Of a DNA stretch of 64,000 nucleotides, positions 1-11,032 are shown in pieces. The notes beneath the pieces were generated by a model. That model was given only the letters and a program-made list of their open reading frames with translations. It ran no database searches and had not been told where the DNA came from. The stretch covers positions 1 to 64,000 of the forward strand of contig NZ_JIAW01000007.1 in the NCBI RefSeq assembly GCF_000620625.1, read 5' to 3'. The DNA is from Mycobacterium sp. URHB0044. GTDB lineage: Bacteria > Actinomycetota > Actinomycetes > Mycobacteriales > Mycobacteriaceae. The stretch's first letter is position 1. Each line of letters starts with the position of its first letter. The position numbers were made by a program, and so were the translations under genes.

Positions 1-500
1 TGGCCTCCTACATCGACGCCGGCGAAGCCGACGGCGCCAAGATCGTCGTCGACGGCCGCCACGTCCAAGCCAACGGCGGCGCCGAAGGGTTCTGGTTAGG
101 GCCCACCCTGATCGACCACGTGACGCCCGAGATGAGCGTCTACACCGACGAAATCTTCGGGCCGGTGCTGTCGGTCATCCGCGTCGAGACCTACGACGAG
201 GCCCTGGATTTGGTGAACTCGAACCCGTACGGCAACGGCACCGCGATCTTCACCAACGACGGCGGCGCCGCCCGGCGCTTCCAGAACGAAGTCCAGGTCG
301 GCATGATCGGCATCAACGTGCCCATCCCCGTCCCGATGGCGTACTACAGCTTCGGCGGCTGGAAGGCGTCCCTGTTCGGCGACAGCCATGCCCACGGCAT
401 GGACGGCGTCCAGTTCTTCACCCACCAAAAGGCCATCACCAGCCGCTGGCTCGACCCCAGCCACGGCGGCATCGAACTCGGCTTCCCCCAGAACGCCTGA
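1..500 (+). CDS. mmsA: CoA-acylating methylmalonate-semialdehyde dehydrogenase, C-terminal part
   Basis: An open frame enters from the left edge and ends in TGA at 498-500, so only about the last 165 residues are present. It matches the C-terminal part of the aldehyde dehydrogenase superfamily: EIFGPVLSV, then NPYGNGTAIFT, then the GMIGINVPIPVP block and the FGGWKASLFGD stretch that is typical of MmsA. Members of this family convert methylmalonate semialdehyde to propionyl-CoA in valine and inositol catabolism. The catalytic Cys lies upstream of the window. The gene is convergent with the TSUP exporter gene, with two bases between the stops. Confidence 0.9.
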   Translation, partial: ASYIDAGEADGAKIVVDGRHVQANGGAEGFWLGPTLIDHVTPEMSVYTDEIFGPVLSVIRVETYDEALDLVNSNPYGNGTAIFTNDGGAARRFQNEVQVGMIGINVPIPVPMAYYSFGGWKASLFGDSHAHGMDGVQFFTHQKAITSRWLDPSHGGIELGFPQNA

Positions 501-502
501 CC

Positions 503-1276
503 CTAGCGGATGAACACGGTATCGACGAGTACGTAGGCAGCCACGGCGAATACCAGGTAGGCGAACCAGTGCTGCAGTCGTCGCGTGGGGAGCTTGGTGC
601 CGTAGTGGCCGGCGATCAACGAGCCCAGGATGGCGGTGCCGACGAATGCGGCGGTAATCGGCCAGTCGATGTTGCCACCACTCAGATGTGAGACGACCCC
701 TGCTGCCGAATTGGCGACGATGGTGAGAAGCGACGTGCCAATGGCGATCGACATCTCCACGCCCAGCATCAACACCAACGCCGGGATGATCAGGAAGCCG
801 CCGCCGACGCCGAACAGCCCCGTGAGCAGACCGACGAGGAACCCGGCAGGGATGGATCTCGGGGCGCAGCGGCGCCAGTTGATTCCGGCATCGCCGACCT
901 TGCATGCGGTGCCGGTGTCGCCGTTGTCTTGCAGCATCCGGATTCCCGCCACCACCATCACCATGGCGAAGCCGGTGAGAAGAACTGGCTGCGGTAGGTG
1001 TCTACCAATGGCACTTCCGACAAAGGTGGCCGGGATGCCGGCCACCGCGAACACCGCCGCCAGCCGCCACTGCACCTGCCGGGCAAGGATTTTGGGCAAC
1101 GCACCCACCGCCGAAGCAACCCCAACCACGATCAACGACATCGGGATGGCCTGTTCTATACCCAAACCCAGTACGTACACCAGTGCCGGAACGGCGAGGA
1201 TGGACCCGCCCCCGCCAAGCATGCCCAGCAGGATGCCGATGACGGCGCCCAGGGCGAGAGCCAATCCGATGTTCAC
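503..1276 (-). CDS. TSUP (TauE/SafE) family sulfur-anion exporter
   Basis: The product is a 257-residue polytopic membrane protein. It opens with the Gly-rich GxLxGMLGGGGSILAVPAL motif and repeats it in the second half (GLLTGLFGVGGGFLIIPAL), the internal duplication that defines the TSUP/TauE/SafE family. The start is GTG at 1276. It lies 71 nt downstream of the persulfide dioxygenase-rhodanese gene on the same strand and is probably cotranscribed with it. In the staphylococcal cst operon a TauE protein sits beside a dioxygenase-rhodanese fusion, so export of sulfite or thiosulfate formed from persulfide is the likely job here. The substrate is inferred. Confidence 0.85.
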   Translation of the reverse strand: MNIGLALALGAVIGILLGMLGGGGSILAVPALVYVLGLGIEQAIPMSLIVVGVASAVGALPKILARQVQWRLAAVFAVAGIPATFVGSAIGRHLPQPVLLTGFAMVMVVAGIRMLQDNGDTGTACKVGDAGINWRRCAPRSIPAGFLVGLLTGLFGVGGGFLIIPALVLMLGVEMSIAIGTSLLTIVANSAAGVVSHLSGGNIDWPITAAFVGTAILGSLIAGHYGTKLPTRRLQHWFAYLVFAVAAYVLVDTVFIR

Positions 1277-1347
1277 GGGTTCGTCTTTCGGATAGGAGTT
1301 CTACGAGGCGCGTTCGCAGCCCGCGGGAGGTGACTGCCTCGGTTCGT

Positions 1348-2727
1348 TCATGCTTTCTGGACGGCTTCGTCCCACGCGCCGTAGCCGCCAAGGATGTCGC
1401 TCACGTCGGTGAAGCCGTTCTGCCGCAGCAGGCTCGCCGCGACCGATGACCGGTAGCCGCCTGCGCAATACACGACGGTTGGTTTGATGGCGTCGAGCTC
1501 ACCCAGCCGGGCGGGCAGTTGGCCCACCGGGATGGCGATCGCGTTCGGGACGGTTCCGGCCGCGACCTCACCCGAGTTGCGGACGTCGACGATCTGCAAG
1601 TCGCGTATGCGCGACGCCCGCTCGTCGAACGCCTTGGCCGTCAACCGCGATGCCACCTGCACGTCGTCCTGGTGGGTGAACATCGCGTGATAGGGCTCGG
1701 CCAGATGACCGATCACCCGGTCGAAACCGATTCGGGCGAGCCGGTTCTTGCCTTCCAGCTCTTGACCCGGTTCGGTGAACAGCACTATGTCGACGTCGGA
1801 CGGCAGCACCGACCCGGCGAACTCCGCGTAGCGGCCCTCGAGTCCGATATTGATCGCATGGCGCAGATGGCCCATGGCGAACTCCTCGGGAGAGCGCCCG
1901 TCGACCAGGACGGCGCCGCCTTCCATGGCGGCGCGCATCTGGTCGTAGGTCATCGCCGTCGGCATCTTCGTCTCGTCCAGCAGGCCGCGTTCCTTGCGGT
2001 TGAGCATCGCGTCGTAGCCGAAGTAGCCGGGCGCAGGCGGTTGCCCCTCGGTGACGAGTTTCATGAACGTCGCCTTGTCAGGCGCCCGCAGCGCATAGTT
2101 CGTCGCCTTCTGGTCACCCATCGTCGACCACAGATCGGTCGACAGGTTCTTGCCACACGCCGAGCCCGCGCCGTGCGCCGGATATACCCGGGTCGCGTCG
2201 GGCAGCGTCATCAGCTTGTCGTGCAGTGAGTCATACAGCTTCTCGGCCAATTCCTCGCGGGTGAAACCGATCGAGGCCAGCAGGTCGGGTCTGCCGACGT
2301 CGCCAATGAACAGCGCATCGCCGGTCAGCACACCGTAGGGAACCTCGTCGCCGGCATCCTCATACACCACGATGCTCAACGACTCCGGGGTATGGCCCGG
2401 GGTGTGGCGGAACTCCAGCGTCACCTCACCGAGCGAGTATCGCTCTCCGTCGGCAACACCCATCGAATCGAACTCTGTCTCGGCGACCGTCGAGTACACG
2501 ATCTTCGCACCGGTAGCCTGCGCCAACTCCAGGTGGCCCGACAAGAAGTCCGCGTGGAAGTGCGTCTCGATGACCAACTCGATCGTGTAACCCAGCTCCT
2601 TGGCGTCGGCTACGTACTCGGCCACGTCACGCTGCGGGTCGACAACGACTGCGCGGCCGGTGGTTTCGTCGCCGATCAGATACGACGCGTGAGAAAGACA
2701 ATCTAGGTAGTACTGGGTGAACTTCAT
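1348..2727 (-). CDS. Persulfide dioxygenase-rhodanese fusion (CstB/ETHE1-like)
   Basis: The product has 459 residues. An N-terminal metallo-beta-lactamase domain (about 1-250) carries the metal-binding stretch ETHFHADFLSGH, then TPGHTPES and TGDALFIGDVGRPDL, as in glutathione or low-molecular-weight persulfide dioxygenases. Two rhodanese modules follow. The first (about 265-350) has no Cys in its active-site loop and is probably structural. The second (about 370-455) has an intact CAGGYRSS loop. This order matches the CstB class, which oxidises persulfides and handles the sulfane sulfur. The gene is divergent from the rhodanese-cstR pair, and four ATACCCC-type operators lie in the shared promoter. 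A GAAAGGACC ribosome-binding site precedes the ATG. Confidence 0.9.
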   Translation of the reverse strand: MKFTQYYLDCLSHASYLIGDETTGRAVVVDPQRDVAEYVADAKELGYTIELVIETHFHADFLSGHLELAQATGAKIVYSTVAETEFDSMGVADGERYSLGEVTLEFRHTPGHTPESLSIVVYEDAGDEVPYGVLTGDALFIGDVGRPDLLASIGFTREELAEKLYDSLHDKLMTLPDATRVYPAHGAGSACGKNLSTDLWSTMGDQKATNYALRAPDKATFMKLVTEGQPPAPGYFGYDAMLNRKERGLLDETKMPTAMTYDQMRAAMEGGAVLVDGRSPEEFAMGHLRHAINIGLEGRYAEFAGSVLPSDVDIVLFTEPGQELEGKNRLARIGFDRVIGHLAEPYHAMFTHQDDVQVASRLTAKAFDERASRIRDLQIVDVRNSGEVAAGTVPNAIAIPVGQLPARLGELDAIKPTVVYCAGGYRSSVAASLLRQNGFTDVSDILGGYGAWDEAVQKA

Positions 2728-2782
2728 CTCGCCGGTCCTTTCGTTCAGCGGTGGGTATCGCGCTGATACTTCAACTGTGCCT

Positions 2783-2798
2783 ATACCCCCCTAGGTAT
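2783..2798. promoter_or_regulatory. CsoR/CstR-type operator 1
   Basis: ATACCCCCCTAGGTAT is an imperfect inverted repeat with the ATACCCC...GGTAT shape of CsoR/CstR-family operators. It is the copy closest to the start of the dioxygenase-rhodanese gene (2727, minus). The likely ligand protein is the CstR-like repressor encoded at 3611-3880. The assignment rests on the repeated motif and the presence of that regulator. Confidence 0.7.
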
Positions 2799-2804
2799 GT
2801 CAAG

Positions 2805-2820
2805 TTACCCCAGGGGGTAT
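2805..2820. promoter_or_regulatory. CsoR/CstR-type operator 2
   Basis: TTACCCCAGGGGGTAT is the second of four tandem copies in the divergent promoter. Its centre is 22 bp from that of operator 1, about two helical turns, which would allow repressor oligomers to sit on the same face. Confidence 0.65.
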
Positions 2821-2839
2821 TGTATTCCTTTACTTGCTA

Positions 2840-2855
2840 ATACCCCTCCGGGTAT
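2840..2855. promoter_or_regulatory. CsoR/CstR-type operator 3
   Basis: ATACCCCTCCGGGTAT is the most symmetrical of the group. Its arms ATACCC and GGGTAT are exact inverted repeats. It lies mid-way between the divergent starts at 2727 and 2946. Confidence 0.7.
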
Positions 2856-2875
2856 GTGTACCATAAGCCGGCACA

Positions 2876-2891
2876 ATACCCCCGGTGGTAT
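2876..2891. promoter_or_regulatory. CsoR/CstR-type operator 4
   Basis: ATACCCCCGGTGGTAT lies 54 bp upstream of the rhodanese ATG at 2946, where a bound repressor would cover the rightward promoter. Confidence 0.65.
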
Positions 2892-2945
2892 GTAAGGACC
2901 TAGAGGTCTTCGTCACCACCGGCCGTTCCGGAAGGACTGATCACC

Positions 2946-3524
2946 ATGACGGCACCCGCCACCATCGACTCGCACGACCTCAGCGACCGCCTCGGCTCGA
3001 CGGCACCGCCACGCGTCATCGACGTCCGAACCCCCGGCGAGTTCGACAACGCCCATATCGCGGGGGCCTACAACGTTCCGCTCGACCTCCTGCGCGAGCA
3101 CCGCGACGAGATTGTCAGGCACCTCGACGAAGACGTGGTGCTGGTCTGTCGCTCCGGTCAGCGCGCCGCCCAGGCCGAGGAAACGCTCCGCAACGCCGGG
3201 CTGGCCAACGTGCACATCCTCGACGGCGGGATCACGGCCTGGAAGGCGAAGGGTTTCGCGGTCAACCGCGGAGCCCAGCGCTGGGATCTCGAGCGCCAGG
3301 TGCGACTGGTCGCCGGCTCGATCGTGCTGACCAGCGTGCTGGGCAGCCTCGCGGCACCCAAGCTCAAGTGGATGGCCGCGGCGATCGGCGGCGGATTGAC
3401 CTTCGCGTCGCTGACCAACACCTGCGCAATGGGCATGGCGCTGTCCAAGCTGCCCTACAACCGCGGGGCCGCCCGGGACGCCCAGACGATCGTGTCGCAG
3501 CTCGTCGATTCCAGCCCCGGCTGA
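2946..3524 (+). CDS. Membrane-anchored single-domain rhodanese
   Basis: The product has 192 residues. A rhodanese domain fills about 5-110, with DVRTPGEFDNAHIAGA and an intact active-site loop CRSGQRA (Cys about residue 65). A hydrophobic C-terminal module (about 125-180), ending near NTCAMGMALSKLPYN, resembles the DUF2892 membrane part of YgaP-type rhodaneses. It probably carries sulfane sulfur at the membrane. It is the first gene of a rightward unit with the CstR-like regulator 86 nt downstream. A GGAAGGA site precedes the ATG. Operators 1-4 lie upstream and operator 5 separates it from the regulator gene. Confidence 0.85.
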   Translation: MTAPATIDSHDLSDRLGSTAPPRVIDVRTPGEFDNAHIAGAYNVPLDLLREHRDEIVRHLDEDVVLVCRSGQRAAQAEETLRNAGLANVHILDGGITAWKAKGFAVNRGAQRWDLERQVRLVAGSIVLTSVLGSLAAPKLKWMAAAIGGGLTFASLTNTCAMGMALSKLPYNRGAARDAQTIVSQLVDSSPG

Positions 3525-3562
3525 TCGGAAGGCGAATGGACCTCGCTCTGACCACCACGGGA

Positions 3563-3578
3563 ATACCCCCACGGGTAC
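3563..3578. promoter_or_regulatory. CsoR/CstR-type operator 5
   Basis: ATACCCCCACGGGTAC lies between the rhodanese stop and the regulator start. It is 32 bp upstream of the regulator ATG, consistent with autoregulation from an internal promoter. Confidence 0.65.
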
Positions 3579-3595
3579 CATCGCTATGGGTTTAG

Positions 3596-3880
<285 letters not shown>

Positions 3881-3936
3881 CTTGCCCATCGAGCCCCGGC
3901 CCGGTTCCCACTCTTGCAGAACGCCTGACCCCGCTC

Positions 3937-3990
3937 GAGAGTGCGGATTCGTACACCGCGAAGGCGTGTCGCGTACGAATCCGCACCCTC
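3937..3990. repeat. Long inverted repeat between convergent genes
   Basis: Arms 3937-3954 (GAGAGTGCGGATTCGTAC) and 3973-3990 are inverted copies with one mismatch over 18 bp, separated by 18 nt. It sits between the regulator gene (ends 3880, plus) and the glutamine synthetase gene (ends 4008, minus), so it could serve as a bidirectional terminator. There is no T-run. A mobile intergenic repeat is an alternative. Confidence 0.6.
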
Positions 3991-4007
3991 GGCGGGCAAG
4001 CGGGCGA

Positions 4008-6182
4008 TCAGAGGATGTAGAGCATCTCCTGGTACGTCGGCAGCGGCCAGAGGTCGTCGGCCACAACGCCTTCCAGCGTGTCGGCGGCGGCACGCACCCC
4101 GTCCATCAGGGCCAGCAGACTCTGCGCGTGCGCGGCCTCTTCCGCCGCGGTATCCCCACCGTGCGCGGCCATGGCCTCCTTGAGCGCCGTCAACGCACCG
4201 GTCAACTCGGAGATCGGCGTCGAAACTGCCTGCAGCAGCGTGATGTCCGGCTCGATGCCTGCCGCCTTCAGCGTCGCGACGTTCTGCGCCAGCTCGGTCT
4301 GGTAGCGGATCGCCGCGGGCAGAATCACGGTGGATCCGACCTCGAGCGTCAACTTGGCTTCGACGGCCACCGTGAGGGCGTACATCTCGTAGCGGACCTC
4401 GACGCGGCTCTCTAGTTCCCGCGCGTTGAAGACGCCGTACTTCTCGAAGACCTCGATTGCCTCGGGCTTCACCAGCTCCGGGATGGAGTCCAGCGTGGTC
4501 TTGAGGTTCGGCAGACCACGCTCGGCGGCCTCGACCTGCCAGTTGTCGGAGTAGCCGTCACCGTTGAACACGATGGCGCCGTGCTCGGTGATGATCTCGG
4601 TGAGCAGCTTCTGCACGGCCATGTCGAAGTCCTCGCCCTCGCCGACGGCCTTCTCCAGCCAGGTGGCCATGTAGTCGAGCGAGTCGGCCATGATCGTGTT
4701 GAGGATGATCATCGGGACGTTGATGGTCTGCCCGGAGCCCGGCGCGCGGAACTCGAAGCGGTTGCCGGTGAACGCGAACGGGCTGGTGCGGTTGCGGTCG
4801 CCGGGATCGGTCGGCAGCACCGGCAGCGTGTCGACGCCGATGATCATGCTGCCCTTGCCCTTCGACGACGTGGCCGCACCCTTGGCGATCTGCTCGAACA
4901 CGTCGGCCAGCTGGTCGCCGAGGAAGATCGAGATGATCGCGGGCGGGGCCTCGTTGGCGCCGAGGCGATGGTCGTTGGTGGCCGAGGCCACCGAGACCCG
5001 CAGCAGGCCGGAGAACTTGTGCACGGCACGGATCACCGCGGCGCAGAACACCAGGAACTGGGCGTTCTCGTGCGGGGTGTCGCCGGGCACCAGCAGGCTG
5101 CCGAACTGCGCGTTGCCCATCGAGAAGTTGACGTGCTTGCCCGATCCGTTGACGCCTGCGAACGGCTTCTCGTGGAACAGGCACTCCATGCCGTGCTTCT
5201 TGGCGATGGTCTTGAACGTGGTCATCAGGAGTTGCTGATGGTCCGCGGCGATGTTGGCCCGCTCGAACATCGGGGCGATCTCGAACTGGCCGGGGGCCAC
5301 CTCGTTGTGCCGCGTCTTCGCCGGGATGCCGAGCTTGAACAGCTCGCGCTCGGTGTCCATCATGAAGCCGAGCACCCGCTCGGGGATGGCGCCGAAGTAG
5401 TGGTCGTCGAATTCCTGGCCCTTGGGCGGCTTCGAGCCGAACAGCGTGCGGCCCGCGTTGATCAGGTCGGGACGCGCCAGGAAGAAGTGCCGATCCACGA
5501 GGAAGTACTCCTGCTCGGGCCCGCAGAACGACACGATGTGGTCGAAGTCCTTGTGCCCGAACAACTTCAGGATGCGCTCGGCCTGCGCGCCCATGGCCTG
5601 CTGGCTGCGCAGCAGCGGCGTCTTGTAGTCCAGCGCCTCACCGGTCATCGAGACGAACACCGTCGGGATGCACAGCGTGTTGCCGTTCGGGTTCTCCAGG
5701 ATGTACGCCGGGCTGGTGACGTCCCAGCCGGTGTAGCCGCGTGCCTCGAACGTGCTGCGCAGCCCACCCGACGGGAAGCTGGACGCGTCCGGCTCGCCCT
5801 GGATCAGGGTCTTGCCGGCAAACTCGGCCAGCGTCTGTCCGTCGCCGACGGGCTCGAGGAAGCTGTCGTGCTTCTCCGCGGTCAGCCCGGTCATCGGGTA
5901 GAAGACGTGCGCGTAGTGGGTGGCGCCCTTCGACAGCGCCCAGTCCTTCATCACCGAGGCGACGGAGTCGGCGATGGCCGGGTCGAGCTTGGCGCCCTTC
6001 TCGATGGTCCCGACCACGGACTTGTACACCGACTTGGGCAGCCGCAGCCGCATCTCGGCCAGGGTGAAGACGTTCGCACCGAAGATCTCGCCGGGCGCCT
6101 CGGTGGGGTCGAAGCTGATCGCTGGAGGCACGTACGCCTCGACGTTGTTGATCGCCTGCAGACGTACTGCGTTTCCGCTCAA
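4008..6182 (-). CDS. glnN: Glutamine synthetase type III
   Basis: The product has about 724 residues, the size of the GSIII class and much larger than GSI. It shows the GSIII N-terminal blocks ([28 protein letters not shown]), the [15 protein letters not shown] segment, and catalytic-core motifs including [12 protein letters not shown] and HVNFSMGN. It makes glutamine from glutamate, ammonia and ATP. I place the start at TTG 6182, which has an AGGAACT site just upstream and gives the family-like N-terminus [10 protein letters not shown]. An in-frame TTG at 6212 is the alternative. The gene stands alone, convergent with the cst-type locus. Confidence 0.9.
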   Translation of the reverse strand: MSGNAVRLQAINNVEAYVPPAISFDPTEAPGEIFGANVFTLAEMRLRLPKSVYKSVVGTIEKGAKLDPAIADSVASVMKDWALSKGATHYAHVFYPMTGLTAEKHDSFLEPVGDGQTLAEFAGKTLIQGEPDASSFPSGGLRSTFEARGYTGWDVTSPAYILENPNGNTLCIPTVFVSMTGEALDYKTPLLRSQQAMGAQAERILKLFGHKDFDHIVSFCGPEQEYFLVDRHFFLARPDLINAGRTLFGSKPPKGQEFDDHYFGAIPERVLGFMMDTERELFKLGIPAKTRHNEVAPGQFEIAPMFERANIAADHQQLLMTTFKTIAKKHGMECLFHEKPFAGVNGSGKHVNFSMGNAQFGSLLVPGDTPHENAQFLVFCAAVIRAVHKFSGLLRVSVASATNDHRLGANEAPPAIISIFLGDQLADVFEQIAKGAATSSKGKGSMIIGVDTLPVLPTDPGDRNRTSPFAFTGNRFEFRAPGSGQTINVPMIILNTIMADSLDYMATWLEKAVGEGEDFDMAVQKLLTEIITEHGAIVFNGDGYSDNWQVEAAERGLPNLKTTLDSIPELVKPEAIEVFEKYGVFNARELESRVEVRYEMYALTVAVEAKLTLEVGSTVILPAAIRYQTELAQNVATLKAAGIEPDITLLQAVSTPISELTGALTALKEAMAAHGGDTAAEEAAHAQSLLALMDGVRAAADTLEGVVADDLWPLPTYQEMLYIL

Positions 6183-6420
6183 TGGAGTTCCTATCCCCGC
6201 ATGCGTCCGCAACCGTTTCGCGGACTAGACCGGCCCACATTAGGAGCGCCGAGTTCCGGGACTGTTACGCGCACGTCACCGACAGAAGGCGGGTGCCGCT
6301 GTTTGCTACCCGCGGGTGCCGGATGTTTGCCGCCGCGCGCCGTGAGCGCGGCCCGTCCAGCAGCCGTTCCGGCGCGCGCAGCGGTGGGTTGCCGGGTCTG
6401 AACTGCCCACGATCGACGAC

Positions 6421-6432
6421 TAGATTGGTGTC
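6421..6432 (+). promoter_or_regulatory. Probable -10 of a leaderless promoter
   Basis: TAGATT at 6421-6426 fits the mycobacterial -10 (TANNNT). It ends six bases before the ATG at 6433, so transcription would begin at or near the A of the start codon. No Shine-Dalgarno sequence precedes that ATG, which agrees with a leaderless mRNA. Confidence 0.5.
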
Positions 6433-8770
<2,338 letters not shown>

Positions 8771-8778
<8 letters not shown>

Positions 8779-9601
8779 GGTCACCGCGCGACGGCGCGCC
8801 AACCACCTCACGGCCGACTCGGTGACCACCCGCCCCGAGACGCTGGCCGTCGAAGAGCCCCTCGAGTTGCGCGTCAACGGCGCCGCGATCACCGTCACGA
8901 TGCGCACGCCGGGCTCCGACGTCGAACTGGTGCAAGGCTTTCTGCTCACCGAGGGCGTGATCGGCCGACGCGATGACATCGCCCGCGTCGAATACTGCCG
9001 CGGCGCGGGGCCGGACGGCGCCAACACCTACAACGTCCTCGACGTCACCCTGGCACCCGGTGTGGCAATGCCTGACGTGGACGTGACGCGCAACTTCTAC
9101 ACCACGTCGTCGTGCGGGATTTGCGGCAAGGGCTCCATCGACGCCGTCCGGACCATCAGCCGGCACTCGCCCGGCGACGATCCGACCGTGGTCGCCGCCG
9201 AAGCGCTGTCGGCGATGCCCGACCGCCTCCGCAGTGCGCAACGCGTGTTCGCCAGCACCGGCGGTCTGCACGGCGCCGCGTTGTTCGACGCCGACGGCAC
9301 CGTGCTCGTCGTGCGGGAGGACATCGGGCGGCACAACGCCGTCGACAAGGTCATCGGCTGGGCGGTCGAAAACGAGCGCATCCCCCTGACCGGCACCGTG
9401 CTGCTGGTCAGCGGACGCGCCTCGTTCGAGCTCACGCAAAAGGCCGTCATGGCGGGCATTCCGGTGCTCGCCGCGGTGTCGGCTCCGTCGTCGCTCGCCG
9501 TCGATCTGGCCAGCCAGGCCGGACTGACCCTGGTGGCGTTTCTGCGCGGCGAATCGATGAACGTCTACACCCGGCCGGATCGGGTCAAGCACGCCGGATA
9601 G
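8771..9601 (+). CDS. fdhD: Formate dehydrogenase accessory sulfurtransferase
   Basis: The product has 276 residues. The family signature [16 protein letters not shown] places the catalytic Cys pair at about 115 and 118. The later blocks [29 protein letters not shown] and [13 protein letters not shown] are also typical. FdhD passes sulfur from IscS to the molybdenum cofactor and is needed for active formate dehydrogenase-type enzymes. Its start lies within the end of the oxidoreductase gene (ATG 8771, upstream stop 8778), so the two are translationally coupled. Confidence 0.95.
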
Positions 9602-9719
9602 CAGCTGTACCTGCAATCTCCACCCAATCTCCACACAACCTCCAAGCTCGACTGCCCCCTGGTCGCGCAGCATCGACTCCTGTCGATACACGCACCAGAC
9701 CAGTGAGGGAGCCATCGTC

Positions 9720-11027
9720 GTGGCGGAGATTCTGATTGCAGCATGCCCACCCATCGGCCACGTCGGCCCGCTGCTGAACGTCGCACGCGGCCTCGTCAGC
9801 CGTGGCGACGACGTCAGGTTCCTGACGTCGGCGCGGCACGCCGCCAAGATTCGTGCCACGGGCGCGACCCCACACGCGTTGCCCTACGGCGCCGACTACG
9901 ACGACTCCTCCTTCGATGCCGACCTGCCAGGGCGCGCCGACACCTCCGGCATTGCCCGGGTGAACTTCGACGTCAAGCACGTCTTCGTGCGCCCGCTGCC
10001 GCACCAGGCCGCCGCCCTGGATGAGTTGATGGCCGCCCACCGCTTCGACGCGATCATCGCCGACGCGTTCTTCCTCGGCGTCCTGCCGATGCTGCTCGGT
10101 GACCAGACGTCCCGGCCTCCCGTGCTGACCTACACCACGACACCGCTGTTCTTGACGAGCCGCGACACCGCGCCGGGCGGCACCGGGATCCTGCCCGGCG
10201 CAGGCATGTTCGGCCGACTGCGCAACCGCGTGCTGAACCTGGCGGCGCAGCAGGCCCTGCTGCGCCCAGCACATCGCGCCGCCGAGACCATGCTGGCGGC
10301 ACTCTCCCTACCGAAACTGCCGGTGTTCCTGCTGGATTCGGCCGTACTCGCCGACCGCTTGATCGTCCCCACCATCCCCGAATTCGAATACCACCGCAGC
10401 GACCTGCCCGCGCACGTGCGGTTCGTCGGAGCGGTCCTCCCCGAACCGGCCGACGGCTTCGTCGCACCGCGGTGGTGGAGGGAGTTGTCCGCCCCGCGCC
10501 CCGTCGTGCACGTCACGCAGGGCACCATCGACAACGCCGACCTGGGCCGATTGATCGAACCGACCATCGAGGCGCTGGCCGACGAGGACGTCACCGTGGT
10601 GGTGACCACCGGCGGGCGCCCCGTGTCGCAACTGCGAACCCCGTTGCCGCCGAACACGTTCGCCGCCGAGTACATCCCGCATGACGTGCTACTGCCCTCG
10701 GTGGACGTCATGGTCACCAACGGCGGGTACGGCGCGGTCCAACGGGCGCTCGCTACGGGCGTGCCCCTGGTGGTCGCGGGCAACACCGAGGACAAGCCGG
10801 AGGTGGCCGCGCGGGTCGAGTACTTCGGTGCCGGCGTGAACCTGCGCACCGGCGTGCCGACCGCGGGCGAGGTCCGCCGGGCGGTACGCTCGGTGCTCAA
10901 CGACGATGGCTACCGGCAGGCCGCCGCGCGGCTACGGATCGCCTACGCCAAGCGGGACGGCGTTGCCGAAATCGCCTCGCTCATCGATGAAGTCATCAGC
11001 GAGCGCTCCGTCGCGGGGGCGAAGTAA
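9720..11027 (+). CDS. GT1-type glycosyltransferase (copy 1)
   Basis: The product has 435 residues with the two-domain GT-B layout of the UGT/MGT family. The N-terminal acceptor domain starts IAACPPIGHVGPLLNVARGL. The C-terminal nucleotide-sugar domain carries HVTQGTIDNADL and then VDVMVTNGGYGAVQRAL, the counterpart of the HGGxGT donor-binding motif. Such enzymes glycosylate small molecules or lipids; the acceptor cannot be read from sequence. The start is GTG 9720 after a GAGGGA site. It lies 5 nt before a close paralogue. Confidence 0.85.
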   Translation: MAEILIAACPPIGHVGPLLNVARGLVSRGDDVRFLTSARHAAKIRATGATPHALPYGADYDDSSFDADLPGRADTSGIARVNFDVKHVFVRPLPHQAAALDELMAAHRFDAIIADAFFLGVLPMLLGDQTSRPPVLTYTTTPLFLTSRDTAPGGTGILPGAGMFGRLRNRVLNLAAQQALLRPAHRAAETMLAALSLPKLPVFLLDSAVLADRLIVPTIPEFEYHRSDLPAHVRFVGAVLPEPADGFVAPRWWRELSAPRPVVHVTQGTIDNADLGRLIEPTIEALADEDVTVVVTTGGRPVSQLRTPLPPNTFAAEYIPHDVLLPSVDVMVTNGGYGAVQRALATGVPLVVAGNTEDKPEVAARVEYFGAGVNLRTGVPTAGEVRRAVRSVLNDDGYRQAAARLRIAYAKRDGVAEIASLIDEVISERSVAGAK

Positions 11028-11032
11028 ACGCC

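Noticed and set aside
4581..6401. 606-codon plus-strand ORF over the glutamine synthetase gene
   Set aside because: Shadow of a GC-rich gene; composition dominated by R, H, G, V with no domain.
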